From: JABJPM01 sp964596705
GTDB taxonomy: Archaea; Nanobdellota; Nanobdellia; SCGC-AAA011-G17; PNOQ01
Reading direction: 5' to 3'
Assembly (NCBI GenBank): GCA_964596705.1
Contig: CAZQVG010000009.1
Span: 1-17,574, forward strand
DNA length: 17,574 nucleotides
This document shows, one piece after another, positions 12,626 to 17,574 of this stretch. Below the pieces are notes generated by a model, which was given only the letters and a program-made list of their open reading frames with translations, did not search any database and had not been told where the DNA came from. Position 1 is the stretch's first letter; each line of letters begins with the position of its first letter. The position numbers and the translations under genes were made by a program.

Positions 12626-14194
12626 TCATTCAAAATTCAATAACTTAGATACTCTTTCTTGACCTAATGCTATCATAAATGTAGGCAACCTAGGCCCTGT
12701 ATCTTTATCAATCAATAAATTATATACATTAATGAAAAACTTTCTTTGTGCTTTTTTCTTTTCTTCATCACTCATTTCAGGTTTTTTCGGAATATCATAT
12801 ATAAGAGTAGTTAATTTATCAATATCCCAATTTTCTTTCATCTTATCATGCAATTCTCTAATTTGCGTTTTTTGAACTTCATCTAATTTCATATAATACT
12901 CTGTATTTGGAAATTCCCTAACATGAATTTGCATGTCTTTAGCATATTTTTCAACCCAATTTTGTGATTTTTCTAATCTAACTTTTAATGAATCTAAATC
13001 ATATTCTTCTCCAATTCTTTTGAAGATCTCTTTTAATTGTTCTAAATTTCCTTGCACAATCTGTCCAAAAGAAGCAACTTGCCTAAAAGGAACCCTAATT
13101 TTAGAATATTCTTCTCCTGTTGGATTAGAAAGTTCCAATATCCTCTCTTGTTCAGGAGATAATTTACCTTCAAAATGTCTCAAAACTAATCTGTCAAATT
13201 CATCATACTGCCTTATCAATTCTGTGTCAAAATGAAAGGTAATTGGACTCTTTGGTTGAGATTTTACAAAAACCCATCTTAATATAGCAGGCTCATATAT
13301 TTGCAACAATTCTTTTGGGGTTATTCCAGATCCAGATGAACTAGACATCTTAGATATTCCCTTTATTCCAACGAACTCATACCCCTTAAACATTGGCGGT
13401 TCAAAATTAAATACTTCTCTTGCTAATTTGCTTGATACAGTATAACTTCCTCCAGGAGTTGCATGATCTGTTCCCCCTGGCTCAAAATCAATTTGCCAAT
13501 GTTTCCATCTCATAGGCCAATCAACTTTCCAACCAAGTTTACCATGGCCTGTTTTAGACAAATCTATCTCTTCTCTATTCCCACATTCACAAGAATAGAT
13601 TATTTTATTTTCTCCATCATATTCTTCTATTTTTGTTGTATCTTTCTTACATTTACTACAATAAACATTATATGGATAATAATTTTCAATTTCTTCTTCA
13701 GTCATACCTTGCGTCCTAAATTCTGCAAGTATTCTAGCGATTTCTTTCCTATGTTGCAAAGCAAATTTTATTCCTTCTAAATAAACATGTTTTTCATATT
13801 GTTCTGTTTGGCTAACAAAAATAGGTTTAATCCCCAATTCCTCCATAACATCCTCAAAATCTTTTTTAAAATGAGAAGCATATGAATCAGCATCTCCAAA
13901 TGGATCTGGAATTTCAGATATTGGCATTCCTATATATTTAGAGTAATCTTCTGGAACGCCTTTAGGAACTTTTCTTAATCTATCATAATCATCCCATATA
14001 AATAGTAGTTTAGCATTTTTTCCTTTCTTTTTTAATGCTCTGACAACAAGCTCAGAAGTAATAATATCTCTAAAATTTCCAATATGTACAGGTCCAGAGG
14101 GAGTAATTCCTGCAGCACAAATATAAGTATCTTTATCTGGATTCTTGTTAATTATTGCTGTAGCAATTTTATCTGCCCAATGATAGTCTGCCAT
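12626..14194 (-). CDS. lysS: Class I lysyl-tRNA synthetase
   Basis: Charges tRNA-Lys. This is the archaeal class I enzyme, unrelated to the class II LysRS of most bacteria. 522 residues. The Rossmann fold carries the HIGH motif as HIGN (37-40) in PSGPVHIGNFRD, then WDDYDRLRKVP (67-77). A zinc ribbon has Cys179-x2-Cys182 and Cys202-x-Cys204. The class I LysRS signature GGTDHATPGGSY (240-251) and the KMSKS loop as KMSSS (282-286) follow. The C-terminal anticodon-binding helical part ends with ALGQERVSKLLNFE. The TATA-like sequence at 14216-14227 is about 26 bases from the ATG with no Shine-Dalgarno, implying a leaderless mRNA. It is divergent from the 310-residue unknown gene. No class II lysS is visible. 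Confidence 0.96.
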   Translation of the reverse strand: MADYHWADKIATAIINKNPDKDTYICAAGITPSGPVHIGNFRDIITSELVVRALKKKGKNAKLLFIWDDYDRLRKVPKGVPEDYSKYIGMPISEIPDPFGDADSYASHFKKDFEDVMEELGIKPIFVSQTEQYEKHVYLEGIKFALQHRKEIARILAEFRTQGMTEEEIENYYPYNVYCSKCKKDTTKIEEYDGENKIIYSCECGNREEIDLSKTGHGKLGWKVDWPMRWKHWQIDFEPGGTDHATPGGSYTVSSKLAREVFNFEPPMFKGYEFVGIKGISKMSSSSGSGITPKELLQIYEPAILRWVFVKSQPKSPITFHFDTELIRQYDEFDRLVLRHFEGKLSPEQERILELSNPTGEEYSKIRVPFRQVASFGQIVQGNLEQLKEIFKRIGEEYDLDSLKVRLEKSQNWVEKYAKDMQIHVREFPNTEYYMKLDEVQKTQIRELHDKMKENWDIDKLTTLIYDIPKKPEMSDEEKKKAQRKFFINVYNLLIDKDTGPRLPTFMIALGQERVSKLLNFE

Positions 14195-14330
14195 TATATT
14201 TCTTCAAGCTTACCCGTTTTTAAAAAGTTTTCCCCTCTAAAAAAATTTAAGAAAACTTAGATCTAATTCATCTTCCCATTTATAAAATCAAAAAATTAAA
14301 TTTATAAAACCTTCATAATTCTCCGTTTTT
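14195..14330. promoter_or_regulatory. Divergent promoter region, lysS / unknown 310-residue gene
   Basis: The largest gap in the window (136 bases). It holds a TATA-like TTTTTAAAAA for lysS (14217-14226, minus) and two tandem TTTATAAA boxes for the plus strand at 14279-14286 and 14301-14308. The second is 26 bases from the ATG at 14331. No RNA gene or repeat was found here. Confidence 0.55.
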
Positions 14331-15263
14331 ATGAAGTTTTATCTATTAAAACATGGAACAGACCTTGGAAATTTAGTTTATTCTGGTTTAATTGAAAAAT
14401 TTAAGGGAAAACCTCCCGGATTAGAAGATTATGTTCCCATAAATAACGAGCCTTTTAGATTCTCTTCAGGAATAACTGCAATAGCTGCAGATCAAATATT
14501 AAGGGAAGCAACAAATGGAAAATTTAGAGTTCCAGATTACAAAACATTAATCAAATATCATCAACTGTTCCAAAACCTAATATCTGACTCTACAAGAATG
14601 GATGAAGAATACACAACTTCCTCCTCAATAGTGATCTATAATGAAAATATATGGGAAGAAGGATATAAAGATTTGGTTGATCTACTGAGAACCCCCAGAA
14701 AAAAATTAAAATTCCCTTTGGTTGTCACAGGTTTGGGGGTAGAACCTTCCTCTAACGAATTAGGATATGTATTGACCATAACAGATTATACAGAATACCA
14801 ATATGAGCAAGTCTTTAAAAAAGATGGAATAATAAGACTTACTCAAAGAGGCAAATTAGTAAATTCAAAAAAATCTGGACTAGATTTAAAAGTAGATGAT
14901 AATCAAGATACTGTATGTTGTATAGATATTTCTGAAGATTCTCTTTCAGCTTTCGATTATGCATTAACCGACACATCAGATTGTGGAAGATTGTTTGCAG
15001 TTGAATATGATCAAAAAGAACCCAAGTACCATCCAAAAGATGAAATAATTACAGCAATACAATTAATCTCAAGAAAAAAAGATTATCAATCAATGCTAAG
15101 AAAAATAATTGACGATCAAATAGACTCAGTAACTTTCTCAGAATTAGCACTTTTAGGAGATGAAAAAACAAGAGATAAATTTAGAAGAATTTACAGACTA
15201 TTGACCAATCAAAATTTAACTCCTGAAAAAAGAAAAAAAATCAAGGCAAGGGCATGTAATTAA
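14331..15263 (+). CDS. Hypothetical protein, 310 residues, orphan-like
   Basis: I do not recognise a family. The protein appears soluble and cytosolic: no signal peptide, no transmembrane helix, no P-loop or obvious metal site. The N-terminus MKFYLLKHGTDLGNLVYSG leads into a mixed alpha/beta region. Around residues 130-155 there is a strand-rich stretch (LVVTGLGVEPSS, YVLTITDY); CCIDISED lies near residue 200. The C-terminus (about 250-310) is helical and increasingly basic, ending RKKIKARACN. Four cysteines are scattered without a CxxC pair. A TATA box at 14301-14308 exactly 26 bases before the ATG supports the start and a leaderless transcript. It is divergent from lysS and convergent with gltX (29-base gap), so it is a single-gene unit. 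Base composition matches the surroundings. Confidence 0.75.
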   Translation: MKFYLLKHGTDLGNLVYSGLIEKFKGKPPGLEDYVPINNEPFRFSSGITAIAADQILREATNGKFRVPDYKTLIKYHQLFQNLISDSTRMDEEYTTSSSIVIYNENIWEEGYKDLVDLLRTPRKKLKFPLVVTGLGVEPSSNELGYVLTITDYTEYQYEQVFKKDGIIRLTQRGKLVNSKKSGLDLKVDDNQDTVCCIDISEDSLSAFDYALTDTSDCGRLFAVEYDQKEPKYHPKDEIITAIQLISRKKDYQSMLRKIIDDQIDSVTFSELALLGDEKTRDKFRRIYRLLTNQNLTPEKRKKIKARACN

Positions 15264-15292
15264 TCGCAGAAAAACTAAATGAATTAGAATCT

Positions 15293-16927
15293 TTACTTGT
15301 GCCCAAAAACAAAAGCTAACTCTTCTTCATTCTTTTTGTCAAATCTAACAAATCCAAACCTCTCAAACTGAATTACCTCTCCAACTTTTAATTTTCTTAA
15401 CCCTGCTTCTCCTACACCTTTCTTTACTGTACCATCTGGCATCAATACCTGTACATTTACAACCTTTTCATTGACAGGCAACCAATGAATTAATTTTGCA
15501 TGCAAATCTTTATCATATTCTGCAGAGTGGAATTTTCCATTTTTGAAATTAAATAAATGCATAAATCTATACATTACACCTTTCTCTATCTTATCACTAA
15601 CATAAAAATAATCATTTGTTCTAAACTTCCTAACTCCCATTTTTGGATTATCCGGATGCATTGGGACATTTACTTCTAAAAACGGAGCATTCTCAATTCT
15701 AATTTTTTGAGGCCTCTCAATAAAAAAGAACCTTTTCGTTTTACTGTCTATTATCTCTTTATTAAATGCAGCAAGCATATCCATTGAAACATTAATATCT
15801 GTTCTCTTTATTCCAACCTCTCTCATGAACCTTCTTATAGCCTCACTAGAAAATCCTCTTCTTCTTAATGCTTTTATTGTTCCTAACCTAGGATCATCCC
15901 AATCTTTTATTTCACCAGACTCAATTAATTTTTTAGTTTCTGAAGTACTCTTTATCCCACTAACATACAGTTTACCGTGATACATTGTTTCAGGATATCT
16001 CCATCCAAAATACTTGTAAATGTATTTTTGTCTATCATCTGAAATCTTTAAATCAATGCCCCTGATTATATGGGTAACCTTAAATTCATGATCATCAATA
16101 GCAGATGCAAAATTCAACAATGGCCATACTCTTGCTTTTTTATTAATTGGGTGATCATGATCATCTACAATTCTAAATGCTGCCCAATCCCTAACTGCCG
16201 GATTGGGATGATTTAAATCAGTTTTAATCCTCAAAACAGCTTCACCCTCTTTATACTTCCCATTCAACATATCATTCCATCTATCAGTTTGATATAAATC
16301 ATAACAAGGACATTTCAACCCTTTCTGCAACAATTCTCTTTTCTTATCAACATCACAAGTACAAACATACGCTTTCCTCATATTAATTAATTCTTGAGCA
16401 TATTTATAATAGACTTTTAATCTCTTTGACTGAATTACAACTTTATTTGGTTTTATGCCTAACCACTTTAAATCTTCTTTGAACCATTTATATGCTTCCC
16501 TTATAGGAACTTTATTTTTTGGATCTGTATCATCAAACCTAAGAATATATTTTCCCTTATATTTCTCTTTGATAAACCAATTTAATAAAGCAGGCCTGCA
16601 ATGTCCAAAAGAAATGGGCCCATTTGGATTAGGTGCAAACCTAACAACTAGTTTTTTAGTATTCTTCAGGTCTGGAATTTTATCTTTTTCTTCTTTCTCT
16701 GGTTTAATAACCTCTCCCAATTCCGCCAACTTATTTTTTTGCTCTTCAATACTCAAAGAATTAACCCGATCAACTATTTCTTTAACCTCTTTTATTATTT
16801 CTTTTGCTTTTGCTCTTAACTCAGGATGTGCTCCCAATATTTGACCCATAACACTCCCTAAATCTGCTTTTCCATCATACCTTACAGCATTATCCAAAGC
16901 AAATCGTTCAATCTCATAATTATCCAT
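15293..16927 (-). CDS. gltX: Glutamyl-tRNA synthetase, archaeal type
   Basis: Charges tRNA-Glu (and perhaps tRNA-Gln if the organism uses the transamidation route; not decidable here). 544 residues from the chosen start. An N-terminal helical extension (1-90) is typical of archaeal enzymes. The catalytic core opens with RFAPNPNGPISFGHCRPALL, in which the HIGH box reads SFGH (106-109), then RFDDTDPK (130-137). A CxC...CxC cluster (189/191, 206/208) probably binds zinc. WDDPRLGTIKALRRRG is the archaeal GluRS/GlnRS signature. The KMSKS loop is degenerate, STSE at 327-330. The C-terminal beta-barrel domains end in GHK. I chose the ATG at 16927 over the one at 16936 (three residues longer) because the TATA box (16950-16957) is 26 bases from the former and only 17 from the latter. 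Confidence 0.93.
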   Translation of the reverse strand: MDNYEIERFALDNAVRYDGKADLGSVMGQILGAHPELRAKAKEIIKEVKEIVDRVNSLSIEEQKNKLAELGEVIKPEKEEKDKIPDLKNTKKLVVRFAPNPNGPISFGHCRPALLNWFIKEKYKGKYILRFDDTDPKNKVPIREAYKWFKEDLKWLGIKPNKVVIQSKRLKVYYKYAQELINMRKAYVCTCDVDKKRELLQKGLKCPCYDLYQTDRWNDMLNGKYKEGEAVLRIKTDLNHPNPAVRDWAAFRIVDDHDHPINKKARVWPLLNFASAIDDHEFKVTHIIRGIDLKISDDRQKYIYKYFGWRYPETMYHGKLYVSGIKSTSETKKLIESGEIKDWDDPRLGTIKALRRRGFSSEAIRRFMREVGIKRTDINVSMDMLAAFNKEIIDSKTKRFFFIERPQKIRIENAPFLEVNVPMHPDNPKMGVRKFRTNDYFYVSDKIEKGVMYRFMHLFNFKNGKFHSAEYDKDLHAKLIHWLPVNEKVVNVQVLMPDGTVKKGVGEAGLRKLKVGEVIQFERFGFVRFDKKNEEELAFVFGHK

Positions 16928-16936
16928 ATAAAACAT

Positions 16937-17006
16937 AATTCTAGCTAGATTTATAAGGTTTATTCTAATTAAAAATAAATATAAATAAAAACAATATGCT
17001 AATATA
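16937..17006. promoter_or_regulatory. Divergent promoter region, gltX / JAMM gene
   Basis: CTTATAAA (minus strand, 16950-16957) lies 26 bases from the gltX ATG at 16927. An AT-only stretch AAATATAAAT (16977-16986) lies 26 bases from the plus-strand ATG at 17007. Both fit leaderless starts with no Shine-Dalgarno. Confidence 0.55.
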
Positions 17007-17574
17007 ATGCTAGATAAACTACTATGGTTGCATTATAGAAGATTTTTTGCTAGAGAATACGAATTCAAAGAAGAAACCAGAACAATAGATGGACAAAAAT
17101 ATAAGGTATTTTTATTAGATCAATCACAGTTTTCTGAATATACAGCTATGATAAACAATTACATACTAAACAAATCAAAACTAGATCTCCCACAATCACA
17201 ATTCCATAAAAACATGGACCAGTTAGATTTAGAAGATTGTATAGAAATTGGAGGAATAATCGGTGCTGGCTCTAATCCAAAAGATACTACTGAATTAATT
17301 TATTTCTCTCCATTATCTAGTCAAACAAATTTAAGGATGCAAAAAAGTTTAGAATTTCCTTTTCTAAGAGTAAACTTCTTTACAAGAACAGGAATACCAT
17401 TATTTATTTATCATGATAACTTAGATTTCAGATTCTATTTAGAATGGCATACACATCCTGGAAAAGGAAGAAGATTATCAAATCAAGACATATTATCTTT
17501 AACTAAACTTAAATCAAAAACTCCAGAAATATATGGTGTTTTATTTTTACCATTCACAAAAGAATTTTTTTGGT
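17007..17574 (+). CDS. JAB/MPN (JAMM) metallopeptidase-like protein, 5' part (runs off window)
   Basis: Open from ATG 17007 to the window edge, 189 codons without a stop. A complete JAMM zinc-isopeptidase signature is present: His148-Thr-His150, seven residues, Ser158 and Asp161 (HTHPGKGRRLSNQD), matching H-x-H-x7-S-x2-D. Upstream, Glu80 in EIGGIIGAG matches the catalytic Glu and the G-x-I-x-G strand of MPN+ domains. JAMM enzymes cleave isopeptide or C-terminal bonds of ubiquitin-like modifiers (in archaea, SAMP-type proteins), and relatives act in sulfur-carrier processing. The 70 or so residues before the Glu are more than in minimal prokaryotic JAB proteins and are not recognised. The spacing from Glu to HxH is also long (68 residues). 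The start is supported by a TATA box 26 bases upstream. It is divergent from gltX. The C-terminus and any partner genes lie beyond the window. Confidence 0.8.
   Translation, partial: MLDKLLWLHYRRFFAREYEFKEETRTIDGQKYKVFLLDQSQFSEYTAMINNYILNKSKLDLPQSQFHKNMDQLDLEDCIEIGGIIGAGSNPKDTTELIYFSPLSSQTNLRMQKSLEFPFLRVNFFTRTGIPLFIYHDNLDFRFYLEWHTHPGKGRRLSNQDILSLTKLKSKTPEIYGVLFLPFTKEFFW

Noticed and set aside
14195..14330. Possible small RNA or tRNA gene in the largest gap
   Set aside because: No cloverleaf, no C/D box pair (RTGATGA with CTGA) and no GC-rich segment; promoter elements account for the sequence.
16455..16844. 129-residue open frame on the plus strand
   Set aside because: Antisense shadow of gltX; composition reflects the complementary codons.
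1..17574. Mobile elements or CRISPR
   Set aside because: No transposase or integrase-like protein, no terminal inverted repeats with target duplications and no regularly spaced repeats were seen.

Overview
The window comes from an AT-rich, tightly packed archaeal genome, most likely a DPANN lineage of the Woesearchaeota/Pacearchaeota kind. The archaeal evidence is ribosomal proteins L7Ae, S28e, L24e and S6e, the initiation factors aIF2-gamma and aIF5B, a class I lysyl-tRNA synthetase and an archaeal-type glutamyl-tRNA synthetase. Promoters are TATA boxes of the TTTATAAA type, many placed so that transcripts would be leaderless. The DPANN assignment is inference. It rests on a bacterial-type gyrase, very short intergenic gaps (none above about 140 bases) and LysM and VWA surface proteins inside an otherwise archaeal translation neighbourhood.

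Layout. Positions 1-4276 (+) hold a gyrase operon: the 3' part of gyrB, a HAD-family phosphatase gene wedged in with 1-base spacing, and gyrA overlapping it by ATGA. It converges on a minus-strand block read right to left from 14194 to 4268: lysS; the L7Ae-S28e-L24e-ndk operon; [insertion]; a LysM membrane protein; infB; S6e; a small cysteine-peptidase-like protein; aIF2-gamma; and an unknown 146-residue protein. In many archaea L7Ae-S28e-L24e-ndk runs into infB. Here ndk and infB are separated by a three-gene envelope module at 8779-11294: the LysM protein (-), a membrane-anchored winged-helix regulator (+) and a secreted VWA protein (+). From 14331 there is an unknown 310-residue gene (+), convergent with gltX (-), and then a divergent gene cut by the window edge that carries a complete JAMM metallo-isopeptidase motif.

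The most interesting signal is a 25-bp imperfect repeat (21 of 25 identical) ending exactly 5 bases upstream of the TATA box of both the membrane-anchored regulator (9572-9596) and the VWA gene (10195-10219). This suggests the regulator controls itself and its secreted neighbour. Other points are the HAD gene inside the gyrase operon, the truncated JAMM gene, the cysteine-peptidase-like gene inside the S6e/aIF2-gamma block, and a split between leaderless promoters (TATA centre about 26-32 bases from the start codon) and leadered ones with a Shine-Dalgarno sequence (about 48-52 bases). That spacing also argues for a shorter gltX start.

I saw no tRNA, rRNA, CRISPR array, insertion sequence or intein.
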